From CAYNNQ01 sp964398785 (lineage in GTDB: Bacteria; Desulfobacterota; Desulfovibrionia; Desulfovibrionales; Desulfonatronovibrionaceae), in NCBI GenBank assembly GCA_964398785.1, contig CAYNNQ010000004.1, forward strand, positions 46,087 to 110,086: 64,000 nucleotides of DNA, written 5' to 3'. The notes under the pieces were generated by a model. That model was given only the letters and a program-made list of their open reading frames with translations. It did not search any database and was not told the DNA's origin. Position 1 is the first letter of the stretch. Each line of letters starts with the position of its first letter. A program made the translations under genes and the position numbers. This document shows positions 37,243-45,836 of the stretch, one piece after another.

Positions 37243-37365
37243 ACAGGCCCCCAATTTCCCGATGGGAGCAAAGCGTAAGTAAATTTTGATTCTTACCTAT
37301 GGATACGTACTCTTAGGGCTTGGATTTTTTTGCGCCTTGTCCCCGGAATTTTTGAACGGACTGGC
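37243..37365 (-). repeat. Dispersed repeat family R4, copy 2
   Basis: CCCAATTTCCCGATGGGAGCAAAG, GGGCTTGGATTTTTTTGC and GGAATTTTTGAACGGACTGG here match R4 at 19167 and 61090. Its right end runs into the coding relic of a membrane permease, so the element sits at the break point of that gene. Confidence 0.65.
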
Positions 37366-37810
37366 CTATAACGAAGATGCCGGCTGAAAGCAAGCGGCAC
37401 CAAGTGTCTTTTCCTAGCCGCTGCAGCATGTCGGTAAAAATGATGAACAGGCCCCGCAAGGCAATCCATAGACTGGAGCCCATTGAAACCCTGGCAAAAG
37501 ACCCGCCGGATTCTACTAGAGAGGAGGCAGCCGTGCCCTGGGCCCACAAAAGAGCCAATATCATAAGTGGAGTGAGCAAGATCCCGGCAATTGTCGACCT
37601 ACGTCCGGGAAACAAGGAGATAAAACCCAAACAGAAAAATCCGGCCGCAAAGAGCATCCATTGCTGGAAATCCAGGATTTCAAAGACGGATAACCCCTTG
37701 CCCGAGGCCAAACGATTCGGCCTGTTGGTAACGAAATCGCCCAGGGCCAATCCCGCAAGGCCGATTACGTTCCCCAATATACCGACTTTTGAGTATTCCC
37801 TTTCCCGCAA
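37315..37810 (-). pseudogene. Relic of an osmoprotectant-type ABC transporter permease
   Basis: On the minus strand, a stretch of about 130 residues has four hydrophobic segments (LGNVIGLAGLALGDFV; WMLFAAGFFCLGFISLF; AGILLTPLMILALLWAQG; LWIALRGLFIIFTDML). It resembles the extra N-terminal membrane region of glycine-betaine/choline ABC permeases. It ends by running into repeat R4, and the conserved permease core is missing. It has only a TTG start without a clear ribosome site. I regard it as a truncated remnant; the family assignment is moderate. Confidence 0.55.
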
Positions 37811-37819
37811 CTCAGTTTA

Positions 37820-37985
37820 CCCGGTTACAAAAAATCGTTTTTCTCCAAAAATTCCCGGGCCACTTTTTCGGGATTTTGTCCGCCGACCGCTATCAGGGAG
37901 TTGAGTCTCTGCAGCCTCTGCTGGGAAAGCGCTTTGAATACTGGGGCAAGTATGTTTTCTATTTGCGGATATTTTTTTAATTCAA
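37820..37985 (-). pseudogene. C-terminal fragment of an OpuAC-like substrate-binding protein
   Basis: LKKYPQIENILAPVFKALSQ followed by QRLNSLIAVGGQNPEKVARE is the characteristic end of glycine-betaine/choline-type binding proteins (OpuAC family). The frame has no start; the rest of the gene is gone. Together with the permease relic next to it this is what remains of an osmoprotectant uptake operon. Confidence 0.7.
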
Positions 37986-38007
37986 GAAAGCAAAAAAGTG
38001 CTATTTT

Positions 38008-38787
38008 TCAAGTTTCTCTTTTTACCCGCCAGTGCTTTAGAAAATAGGCCCCGATCAGGATAAGGGCCATGTTGTAGTTCAGCCAGAGCAAAAAAACGAT
38101 CACTGAGGAGAGAGTGCCGTATACCAAACTGTACTCCGGGTTGCTCCACAGGGCATAGGCTATGAGCTTGGTGATTATTTGGCTCAATATTCCCACTGCA
38201 CAGCTGACTTCCAGGCTGGGCAGGAATCTGGGGCGGGAGCGGGTAAACATCTGATACAGAAACAGGATCAGCCCGGAGTATATCAGCCAGGCCCATATCC
38301 CCGGGAAGATTTTGTTCGGGATAAAGGCGGTGGGTATATACCCCCACAGGTGGACCGCCAGCATGGAAATGATTAAAAGTGCTCCCAGGATGGGGCTGGT
38401 AAGCCAGGGCAGCCCCAGACGCAACAGATTAAAGTCTTTTTTTTCCGGGACCAGGATGGAGTTCATGGCGGCTTGTAGGGCGCTGAAGAATATCCCGGAA
38501 GTCCAGATTATAAAAAAGATGCTCAAAAGCCCCAGGCTGGTGGCCTTGTTTCTCAATTCCCCTACTTGGTCCAGGATATCGGTTTTGGCCCATGGCAATG
38601 CGGCCAGTTTCTGGAGGATAAATTCTTGTAGCCATTTGCTGTCTTCAAAGAAAAGTCCGGCAATAGAGAGTAACAAAAAAAGCATGGGGATAAAAGATAG
38701 CGTTGCGTAATAAGCCAGGGCTGCAGTCTTGAGCATGCCCTTGTCATCATAAAATTCTTTGATTGCTTGTTTTAAAATACGCAGCAT
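38008..38787 (-). CDS. YihY/UPF0761 family inner membrane protein
   Basis: This 259-residue polytopic protein belongs to the YihY/BrkB family. Visible features are the N-terminal TAALAYYATLSFIPMLFLLL, then FIIWTSGIFFSALQAAMN, and the C-terminal YGTLSSVIVFLLWLNYNMALIL. An older view of the family as RNase BN was wrong; its role is unclear. I used the ATG at 38787 with GGGGAA upstream. The gene follows aspartate ammonia-lyase in the same direction with 18 bp between. Confidence 0.88.
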   Translation of the reverse strand: MLRILKQAIKEFYDDKGMLKTAALAYYATLSFIPMLFLLLSIAGLFFEDSKWLQEFILQKLAALPWAKTDILDQVGELRNKATSLGLLSIFFIIWTSGIFFSALQAAMNSILVPEKKDFNLLRLGLPWLTSPILGALLIISMLAVHLWGYIPTAFIPNKIFPGIWAWLIYSGLILFLYQMFTRSRPRFLPSLEVSCAVGILSQIITKLIAYALWSNPEYSLVYGTLSSVIVFLLWLNYNMALILIGAYFLKHWRVKRET

Positions 38788-38805
38788 AAGATTCCCCAAT
38801 GGGAT

Positions 38806-40218
38806 TCAACTGTTATCTTCCCCGAAATGGTGGGGGGTGGTCAAACTGGCAGGGTCCAAAAATTTATCCAGTTCACTTGGATCCAAAAGCCCTTTTTCCA
38901 GCACCAAGCCGTAAATGGTTTTTCCCTTTTCCTGGGCCTCCCGGGCCAATTCCGAAATCTTATCATAGCCTAGACGGGGTACGAGAGCAGTAGCCAGACC
39001 ACAGGAATCCCGGACCATTTCAGTGCATTTTCCCCGGTTGGCGGTGATTCCGTCGATGCATTTGCGGCGCAGGAAGGAACAGGCATTTGTAAGGACCTGA
39101 AGGGACTGAAAAAGGTTGAAAGCTATTATCGGTTCGAATACGTTCAGCTGCAATTGACCGGATTCCGAGGCCATGGTCACTGTCTGGTCATTACCTATCA
39201 CCTGATAGCAGACCTGGTTGACCATTTCCGGGATGACCGGATTGACCTTGCCCGGCATGATCGAGGAACCCGGCTGGACCGGGGGCAGGTTTATGTCCCG
39301 CAGTCCGGTGAATGGTCCGGAAGAGAGCAGCCGCAAATCGCTGCATATCTTGGACAGTTTAACGCCTACCCGCTTGAGGATCCCCGAGAGCTGAACGAAT
39401 ACCCCGGTGTCGCTGGTGGCCTCGACCAAATTCCCGGAACGGACCAATTCAAGCCCGGTGATGTCCGCCAGGCGGGAGGAGACAAGCTCGGAATATCCGG
39501 GCAGGGTGTTTATGCCCGTGCCTATGGCCGTGCCCCCCATGTTTATCTCCTGCAAAAGCTTTATCGCTTCCTTGAGCCTTTGCACGTCCTCATTGATGGT
39601 CACCCCGAACGCGCTAAATTCCTGCCCCAGGGTCATGGGCACGGCATCCTGTAGCTGGGTCCTACCCATTTTGATCACGTCCGAGAATTCTTTCCCCTTG
39701 CGCTCAAAGCTCTTTTCCAGCTCCTCCAGTTGCGGGATGAACTCCTTGGCGTACCAGATGCAGGCAATGCGCAGGGCGGTGGGGTAGACATCGTTTGTGG
39801 ACTGGGAGAGATTGACGTGGTTGTTGGGGTGCAGATACCGGTAATCGCCCTTGGAGTGGCCCATTATCTCCAGGGCCCGGTTGCAGATGACCTCGTTGGC
39901 GTTCATGTTCACCGAGGTCCCGGCCCCGCCCTGGATCACGTCCACCGGGAAGTGTTCGTCCAAAAGGCCCTGCCTTGCTTCCCGGCAGGCCTCGGAAATG
40001 GCCCGGCTCTTTTCTTCCTCCAGTATGCCCAGCTCGTGATTGCTCAGGGCGGCCGCCTTTTTTATGCAGGCCAAAGCCTGGATGAGCCGGCTGTAGTGGG
40101 AGATGGGGATGCCGGTGACCTGAAAGTTTTCCATGGCCCGAACGGTCTGCACCCCGTAATAAGCCCCGGCCGGGACCTGTCTTTCCCCCAGGCTGTCCTT
40201 TTCCACGCGGTAATCCAT
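38806..40218 (-). CDS. aspA: Aspartate ammonia-lyase
   Basis: AspA converts aspartate to fumarate and ammonia. The 470-residue protein has the superfamily signature GSSIMPGKVNPVIPEMVNQV and the conserved segments AGTSVNMNANEVICNRALE and TQLQDAVPMTLGQEF. The AspA-type N-terminus, RVEKDSLGERQVPAGAYYG, separates it from fumarase C by sequence detail, though a fumarase cannot be fully excluded. It starts one base after the stop of the CobD-CbiP gene (TGAAATG), so the two are translationally linked, with no obvious metabolic reason. Fumarate formed here could serve as an electron acceptor or carbon source. Confidence 0.9.
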   Translation of the reverse strand: MDYRVEKDSLGERQVPAGAYYGVQTVRAMENFQVTGIPISHYSRLIQALACIKKAAALSNHELGILEEEKSRAISEACREARQGLLDEHFPVDVIQGGAGTSVNMNANEVICNRALEIMGHSKGDYRYLHPNNHVNLSQSTNDVYPTALRIACIWYAKEFIPQLEELEKSFERKGKEFSDVIKMGRTQLQDAVPMTLGQEFSAFGVTINEDVQRLKEAIKLLQEINMGGTAIGTGINTLPGYSELVSSRLADITGLELVRSGNLVEATSDTGVFVQLSGILKRVGVKLSKICSDLRLLSSGPFTGLRDINLPPVQPGSSIMPGKVNPVIPEMVNQVCYQVIGNDQTVTMASESGQLQLNVFEPIIAFNLFQSLQVLTNACSFLRRKCIDGITANRGKCTEMVRDSCGLATALVPRLGYDKISELAREAQEKGKTIYGLVLEKGLLDPSELDKFLDPASLTTPHHFGEDNS

Positions 40219-40219
40219 T

Positions 40220-42799
40220 TCATATCCCCAGAAATTTAAATATCTGTTTAATATCCGTATTCTCCCGGATTATATCCGCAAGCCGGTCCAGGGCCGGCTC
40301 CAGATCAAAAACCGCCCCGGTCCCGAAAATGGGTTTTAAGCCCTTGCGCCTGCGCAAATTGTTCAGCCAGCTTCTCCGGAACTCGTCGGAGTCGAATACC
40401 CCGTGCATATATGTCCCCCACACGGGCAGGGTTTCGTGCCCCAGACCGAGAGCGGCTCCGTCTTCCGCGGTCATGACCGGGATAAGACCGTTTTCCGGTT
40501 CGGTTCGACCATGGTGTATTTCATATCCGCGCACCGGGCAAGAAAAGCGTTCGTCTTTTCCCAAGGTCTGCAAAAGGTGTTTCTCCGGCTGAAGGGTGGT
40601 GCGCATGGGTAAAATCCCCAGACAGGACTCCTCGGCCTGCCCGGATTCAATGCCGTGCGGGTCGCTTACTTTTGCCCCCAGCATCTGGAATCCGCCGCAG
40701 ATCCCCATTACCTCCCGGTTTTGGTCCAGAAGCCCTTTTACTAGCCGGTTAAGCCCCCATTTTTTAAGCTGTTTAAAATCCTGGATCACGTTTTTGCTGC
40801 CCGGGAGCACAAGCGCGTCCAGCTGGAAATGCTCCGGTTTTAGCTCCCGGATAACCTGCAGGCCTACATCCGGCTCCAGTCCCAGGGGCTCCAGGTCGTT
40901 CAGATTGGAGAGATGGGGCAGGTCCACGAATCCGATGTTTATTTCCCGGTCCGGGAAATCCAGGGCGGGAGCGGCCTTGAGGCTGACCGAATCCTCGTCC
41001 GGCAGGCCCAGGTCCGGAATGTAGGGGATAACGCCCAGAATAGGCCTGCGGTTGTGCAGGCGGCAGTGCTTGAGAGCGGGGTCCAGGAGCTCTTTTTGCC
41101 CCCGGAATTTGTTGATGACAAAGCCCCGGACCATCTCCCTCTCCCCGGGCTCGAGAAGGGCCATGGTCCCGGCAAACGAGGCGAACACCCCGCCGCGGTC
41201 GATATCCCCGGCTATGAGCACATTCGCTTCCGCCCACTCGGCCAGGCGCATGTTCACGATGTCCTGTTCTTTCAGGTTTATCTCCGCCGGGCTCCCCGCT
41301 CCTTCCAAAACCATTATGTCCGCGTCTTTTTCCATCCGCCGATAGGATTCGCGGATCTTTTCCCACAGGCCCTGCTTGTAGGCGAAATATTTTTTAACGT
41401 TCATGTTGCCCACCGCCCGGCCCTGGACGATCACCTGGGAGCCGGTGTCCGAGCTCGGTTTTAAGAGCACGGGGTTCATGTCCGCGCTCGGGTCCAGGCG
41501 GCAGGCCAGGGCCTGGACCACCTGGGCCCGGCCCATCTCCAGGCCGTCCCGGGTGACAAAGGAATTCAGGGACATGTTCTGGGACTTGAACGGGGCGGGG
41601 TTGAGACCCTCCTGCAGAAACAGGCGGCAGAATCCGGCGGCCAAGATGCTCTTGCCCGCGTTGGAGCAGGTCCCCTGGATCATCAGGGCCGGCTTTCTGG
41701 CTTTTGTCGGTCTTGTTCTCGGCCGTATCCGCGCGGTGGGGTGCAGGAATTCCCGGAGGCCGGCGACAAGCTTGCGGTTTTCTCCTTCGCGGCGCACGGC
41801 TACCCGGAAATAGCCGTCATCCAGGCCGGAGTAGTTGGAGCACAGGCGCACGGCTATACGGTGCTTTTCAAGCAAAAAGCGGCGCAGATCCGAGGCCGGA
41901 ATTCCTTGGGGCAGGCGGCAGAGAAGGAAGTTGGCCCGGCCGGGAAAGACTTGCAGGTCCAGGTTCCCCAGTTCCTTTTGCAGATTTTCCCGGGCTTTTG
42001 AGTTTTTATCCATGCTTTCCCGGTAAAAGTCGTCGTCCCCGAGTGCCCGGCGGATGAACTCCTGGGCCAGGGAGTTGACCGTCCAGTCCGGCAAAAGATC
42101 CCGCACGGCCCGGATAAGATTTTCTTCCCCAAAGGCCATTCCCACCCGCAGACCGGGCACGGAAAAGAATTTGGTCAATGAATAAAGGACCAGGACGTTT
42201 TGCGGCCGCTCGCGGTACAAACGGTCCAAGTCCGGGATAAAATCGGCAAAGGCCTCGTCGATTATAAAAAGGGACCGGGGACAGGCGCGGGCGGTTCGCC
42301 GGATTTCCTCCGGGCTGGCGGGTATGCCGGTGGGGTTGTTCGGCTGGCCCAGAATAACCGCCGCCGGGATTTCCAGGTGCTTGCGGATTTCCTGCATATC
42401 CAAAACAAATTCATCTTCCGGACAAAGGGAGACGGTTTGTATCTTTAGCCCGGCTGTAAGGCTCCTTTGTTTGTAGTCGATATAGGCCGGGACCGGGATC
42501 ACCGCCCGGGTATGGCCGCAGGCGCGCAGGGCGGCGTCCAAAAGTTCCGAGGAGCCGTTGCCGCAGATGATCTCTTTTTCCGGGAGGGCGAAATGCTCGG
42601 CTGCTTTGCTGCAGGCGGTTTCCGCGGCCGGGTCCGGGTAGTGCTGCAGGCTGTAGATCCCGTCCCGGAGCAAATCCGGCAGCCAGGAAGGCGGGCCCAG
42701 GGGGTTTATATTCGCGGAGAAATCCAGAATGTCCTCCGGGGGGCAGCCGGCCTCCCCGGCCATCTTGCGGATGTTCCCGCCGTGTTCGTTTTTTTGCAT
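40220..42799 (-). CDS. Fusion of threonine-phosphate decarboxylase-like (CobD) and cobyric acid synthase (CbiP/CobQ)
   Basis: Residues 1 to about 360 form a PLP-dependent class I aminotransferase-like domain. It matches L-threonine-O-3-phosphate decarboxylase (CobD): DFSANINPLGPPSWL at the start and the PLP lysine in YSLTKFFSVPGLRVG. Residues about 375-859 form cobyric acid synthase: the P-loop-like IQGTCSNAGKSILAAGFC, then NMSLNSFVTRDG, the glutaminase cysteine in VMGICGGFQMLG and its histidine in GTYMHGVFDSDE. CbiP amidates the corrin ring and CobD makes the aminopropanol linker, so consecutive steps of B12 synthesis are combined in one 859-residue chain. Both domains look complete. Confidence 0.9.
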   Translation of the reverse strand: MQKNEHGGNIRKMAGEAGCPPEDILDFSANINPLGPPSWLPDLLRDGIYSLQHYPDPAAETACSKAAEHFALPEKEIICGNGSSELLDAALRACGHTRAVIPVPAYIDYKQRSLTAGLKIQTVSLCPEDEFVLDMQEIRKHLEIPAAVILGQPNNPTGIPASPEEIRRTARACPRSLFIIDEAFADFIPDLDRLYRERPQNVLVLYSLTKFFSVPGLRVGMAFGEENLIRAVRDLLPDWTVNSLAQEFIRRALGDDDFYRESMDKNSKARENLQKELGNLDLQVFPGRANFLLCRLPQGIPASDLRRFLLEKHRIAVRLCSNYSGLDDGYFRVAVRREGENRKLVAGLREFLHPTARIRPRTRPTKARKPALMIQGTCSNAGKSILAAGFCRLFLQEGLNPAPFKSQNMSLNSFVTRDGLEMGRAQVVQALACRLDPSADMNPVLLKPSSDTGSQVIVQGRAVGNMNVKKYFAYKQGLWEKIRESYRRMEKDADIMVLEGAGSPAEINLKEQDIVNMRLAEWAEANVLIAGDIDRGGVFASFAGTMALLEPGEREMVRGFVINKFRGQKELLDPALKHCRLHNRRPILGVIPYIPDLGLPDEDSVSLKAAPALDFPDREINIGFVDLPHLSNLNDLEPLGLEPDVGLQVIRELKPEHFQLDALVLPGSKNVIQDFKQLKKWGLNRLVKGLLDQNREVMGICGGFQMLGAKVSDPHGIESGQAEESCLGILPMRTTLQPEKHLLQTLGKDERFSCPVRGYEIHHGRTEPENGLIPVMTAEDGAALGLGHETLPVWGTYMHGVFDSDEFRRSWLNNLRRRKGLKPIFGTGAVFDLEPALDRLADIIRENTDIKQIFKFLGI

Positions 42800-43080
42800 A
42801 CAGATTTTTGGTTGCGGTGGCTGTGTTTTTGGGGTTGAGTGGTTCTATCAGGGATAGAGAATACGGGAGACCGAGGATGGTGTCCAGAATGGGGGCCGGG
42901 ATCAAAAGCCAAATATGCTTGAACCGGCAGAGTTTTTTGATTTTCCTCCTTCTCGCTACTAAAGTCCAGGCGCTTTACGAGTGTCTTTATCTGGTCTAAT
43001 ATTTTATTATAAACGGATTTACATCGTAGACAATCTTTTGTCTTGAATAAAAACGAATTAAACTGCCGGGAGGATGTTTT
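42800..43080. other. Divergent intergenic region
   Basis: These 281 bases separate the divergent CobD-CbiP and SLOG-like genes and should hold both promoters. I looked for a cobalamin riboswitch before the B12 gene and saw no B12-box-like sequence. AT-rich stretches near 43000-43050 may hold the plus-strand promoter; GGGAGGA precedes the ATG at 43081. Confidence 0.5.
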
Positions 43081-43629
43081 ATGGAAGCGCAGGGATATGT
43101 TCTGTTCAGCGGCGGGGCCAGAGGAGCCGAGGAATACTTCGGGAGGATGGCCGAGAAATATAATTTACAGGAAGTCAACTACAGCTTTGAAGGGCATTCG
43201 GTAGAGAGGACACGGGGTATAAGAGATTTGACCAGTGAGGAACTGGCCAGGAAGGATGTCAGTTTGACCTATGTGTCCAAACTCATGAATCGCAAGTTTA
43301 CTAGCGCCCCTCTTTTCCGGAAGGTCCTGCAGAGTATAAGCTGGCAAGTGGATTCCGGGGAAGAGGTTTTTGTCGTGGGCACTATACTGGAGGACAAGAC
43401 CGTGAAGGGCGGTACCGGCTGGGGGGCCGAGTTCGCGAAAATATGCAATAAAAACCTGTATGTATTTGATCAGGGAAAGGATGCTTGGTTTAAATGGGTA
43501 AAGGATGATTGGGAAAAGGGCAATACCCCGGAGATCACCAAAACTCATTTTACCGGAACGGGAACCAGGTTCCTGGAGGATAACGGCCGGAAGGCCATTG
43601 AAGACCTTTTTGCAGAGAATTTCGGGTAA
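43081..43629 (+). CDS. Rossmann-like protein, possible SLOG superfamily
   Basis: This 182-residue protein starts VLFSGGARGAEEYFGRMAEK, a glycine-rich loop resembling those of SLOG/LOG-type nucleotide-binding proteins. The later FVVGTILEDKTVKGGTGWGAEFA and NKNLYVFDQGKDAWFKW segments suit a second loop and strand. It has a good ribosome site (GGGAGGA). It is the first of three small genes on this strand. No function can be assigned; nucleotide or sugar-phosphate binding is only a structural guess. Confidence 0.6.
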   Translation: MEAQGYVLFSGGARGAEEYFGRMAEKYNLQEVNYSFEGHSVERTRGIRDLTSEELARKDVSLTYVSKLMNRKFTSAPLFRKVLQSISWQVDSGEEVFVVGTILEDKTVKGGTGWGAEFAKICNKNLYVFDQGKDAWFKWVKDDWEKGNTPEITKTHFTGTGTRFLEDNGRKAIEDLFAENFG

Positions 43630-43767
43630 TGCTTTTTAAATTCCCTGTTTTGCGCGAGGTTATAGAGTGAAGCAGTTCGTGGTTACTCCGGCTACAGGAA
43701 ACAGGCTTAGCGCATAATACTGCCTACAAAAATATGATTTTTGAGGGGGTCCTTTCAGGAGCAATAC

Positions 43768-44178
43768 ATGCAGGTAACAATGCAGTCCATAGGAACAGTG
43801 CATACCGATGCCCGGAATCTGCCCCGGCACTGGTCGGTATCAGACGTGCAGGGAACTCTGGAGATAGATGCGGAATATACGGAAGGATTGAACGGAATAA
43901 AGTCCGGTGATGAGATCGTGGTTATTTTTAGTTTTCACGAGTCGCCGCAGTTCAAGTCCAAGTCTTTGCAGCAGCGTCCGCCGCATATGAATGGGGAAAA
44001 AAAGGGCGTCTTTCGGACCTGTTCGCCGTATCGTCCCAACCCGTTGGGATTGTCCATCGTGGAAGTAGTCGATATCCGCGGAAACAGGATGGATGTTCGG
44101 GGGATAGACATGCGCGACGGCACGCCCATTCTGGATATAAAGCCGCACGTGAAAAAGGAGGAATCCTCAGCCGCGTAG
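43768..44178 (+). CDS. TrmO/TsaA family tRNA methyltransferase
   Basis: TrmO uses SAM to methylate N6-threonylcarbamoyladenosine 37 in tRNA. The family motifs are visible: VIFSFHESPQFKSKSLQQRP, then GVFRTCSPYRPNPLGLSIVE and GIDMRDGTPILDIKPHV. The 136-residue protein is shorter than E. coli TrmO, as is common outside enterics. The ATG at 43768 has AGGAG upstream. Confidence 0.87.
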   Translation: MQVTMQSIGTVHTDARNLPRHWSVSDVQGTLEIDAEYTEGLNGIKSGDEIVVIFSFHESPQFKSKSLQQRPPHMNGEKKGVFRTCSPYRPNPLGLSIVEVVDIRGNRMDVRGIDMRDGTPILDIKPHVKKEESSAA

Positions 44179-44291
44179 ATATTGGCGACCTTTGCTTTGT
44201 GTGCCCGGCACTCAAATATAAATTGGGTTCGGAGGGGCGATCCAAGTCTTCGCGCATAAATGTGTTATCGGGAATCAAAAAGGAGGCGAAC

Positions 44292-45038
44292 ATGTCTAGA
44301 TTCAAAATCCATCCCATACCCATGGGCACGAAAGAATTCGACAAGGGCATGATGACCTTTCAGCACGATTACGGGGTACCGTATGCTATTCCTTTGTATT
44401 GCTGGTATTTGGAGGGCGGGGAAAAAAATATCCTGGTGGATACCGGAGAGATGCACCCCATCCAGTCCGAGCAACGCGAAGAGGCCATCGGGGGAAAAAT
44501 ATACACCTTTGAGCAGGGCCTGGCCAAATGGGGACTTAAACCCGAAGACATTGACATAGTCCTGCATACTCACCTGCACAACGATCACTGCGAGAACGAC
44601 TACAAGTGCACAAATGCCCGCTTTTACGTACATGAAAAGGAGCTGGAGCACGTGCACAATCCGCATCCACTGGATTTCCGCTACCTGGAGGATTTTGTCG
44701 AGGACGTGGAGGAAAACGGGCAGATAGAGGCCTTGAGCGGGGACCGGGAGATCGTTCCCGGCATCCGCATGGTGCACACCCCGGCGCATACCCGGGGCGG
44801 GATGAGCATCGCGGTGGATACCGCCCGGGGCACGGCGGTGATTACCGGTTTTTGCCTTATCCGGGAGAATTTTTATCCTCCCCGGGAAATCACCGCCATG
44901 GAAATGGAGGTCATTCCCCCGGGCACCCCGACCGATCCGCAGAAGGCCTACGATATAATGCTTGAAGTGCGGGACATGGCCGATATCCTGATTCCCCTGC
45001 ACGAGCCGGAATTCGCATCCATGGATACCGTTGCCTGA
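44292..45038 (+). CDS. Metallo-beta-lactamase fold hydrolase, N-acyl homoserine lactonase-like
   Basis: This 248-residue hydrolase has the metal site HTHLHNDHCENDY, the later VHTPAHTRGGMSIAVDTARG and a final histidine in DILIPLHEPEF. The layout matches AiiA-type lactonases of the metallo-beta-lactamase family. The start MSRFKIHPIP at 44292 is preceded by AAGGAGG. Whether the substrate is a homoserine lactone or another ester or lactone is not shown; no acyl-homoserine lactone synthase is in the window. Confidence 0.85.
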   Translation: MSRFKIHPIPMGTKEFDKGMMTFQHDYGVPYAIPLYCWYLEGGEKNILVDTGEMHPIQSEQREEAIGGKIYTFEQGLAKWGLKPEDIDIVLHTHLHNDHCENDYKCTNARFYVHEKELEHVHNPHPLDFRYLEDFVEDVEENGQIEALSGDREIVPGIRMVHTPAHTRGGMSIAVDTARGTAVITGFCLIRENFYPPREITAMEMEVIPPGTPTDPQKAYDIMLEVRDMADILIPLHEPEFASMDTVA

Positions 45039-45498
45039 CAGATGTATTGATCTTGCCGGGTCTTTCCGTAATTTGCCTGAAGTTGGCAAGAAAAAACATA
45101 AGGACTAGGAATCGGGCCCAATTTATCCATCGCCGAGTAACCATTGCCATGCGGACCATCCTGCTTGCCGGAGCCGGAGAGCCGTATGGGAACAGCAGTT
45201 GTTCGCAGCCGTGCTGAGGCTGGGCATAATCGGCTTAACCCTACTTCTCCTGCCTTTTATATTAAACAGTTTTCTTGCAATCAGTTTGCCGCATACCTTG
45301 GGTAACTCCGGATAGCCCACATTCTTGAAAGTGAACCGCCCGGTACTCATGATTTTTGAGCGCCGGGCGGGTGGCTTAAATTTTTCGGGACATGATACGG
45401 GGAGTGCCGGAGGGCCGGATGAGGAACGTGGAAACGGTTTTCTTGACCTTGGAGGTGCAAACCGGTATTTTACTCTGTTTATTGAACGGAGTTTTGGT
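45039..45498. other. Gap of 460 bases, no intact gene
   Basis: A short plus-strand frame at about 45190-45330 encodes a hydrophobic segment (LGIIGLTLLLLPFILNSFL) ending at a stop, possibly the tail of a lost membrane protein. Nothing upstream of it is recognisable. ATTTTTGAGCGCCGGGCGG near 45350 pairs weakly with an earlier CCGCCCGG; this may be a terminator-like fold. Confidence 0.35.
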
Positions 45499-45836
45499 AT
45501 GGATGAGAATTTAAAGGAATGGATCAACGAAGAGATCCTGAGACAGATTGATTCAATCAAGAAGGATCTGTCCGATTTTCGGGAAAGGGCGGATGCGGTC
45601 GGACAGGACCAGCCCATAGGCAGGCTATCGCGCATGTATTCCATCACCAATCAGGGCATTCCCCTTTCCGGGATAGACAAGTCCAGAACCAGGCTTGGCC
45701 GGTTGGAAAATGCATTGCGCAGGCTTGCGGATCCGGATACTGTCTGGAGTGCGGGGAAGGAATCGCTGTTAAGCGCTTGTTGGACCTCCCGGAATCCCAT
45801 CTGTTTATCGCCTGCGCCGAGGAGGTCGGATCATGA
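45499..45836 (+). pseudogene. TraR/DksA-type zinc finger protein gene with a frameshift
   Basis: From the ATG at 45499 the protein reads as a DksA/TraR-like coiled coil (ILRQIDSIKKDLSDFRERAD; SKSRTRLG-like helices, then ALRRLADPDTV). At about 45737 the matching sequence moves to another frame: YCLECGEGIAVKRLLDLPES and HLFIACAEEVGS, ending with the TGA that overlaps the prfC start (ATGA). One missing base explains the break. It may be a real mutation or an assembly error. In the restored protein the second cysteine pair would have only one cysteine (FIACAEE). Coupling to prfC suggests a translation- or stringent-response-related role. Confidence 0.75.

Noticed and set aside
42800..43080. Cobalamin riboswitch before the CobD-CbiP gene
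   Set aside because: No B12-box or the expected conserved stems could be found on the minus strand of the short leader.
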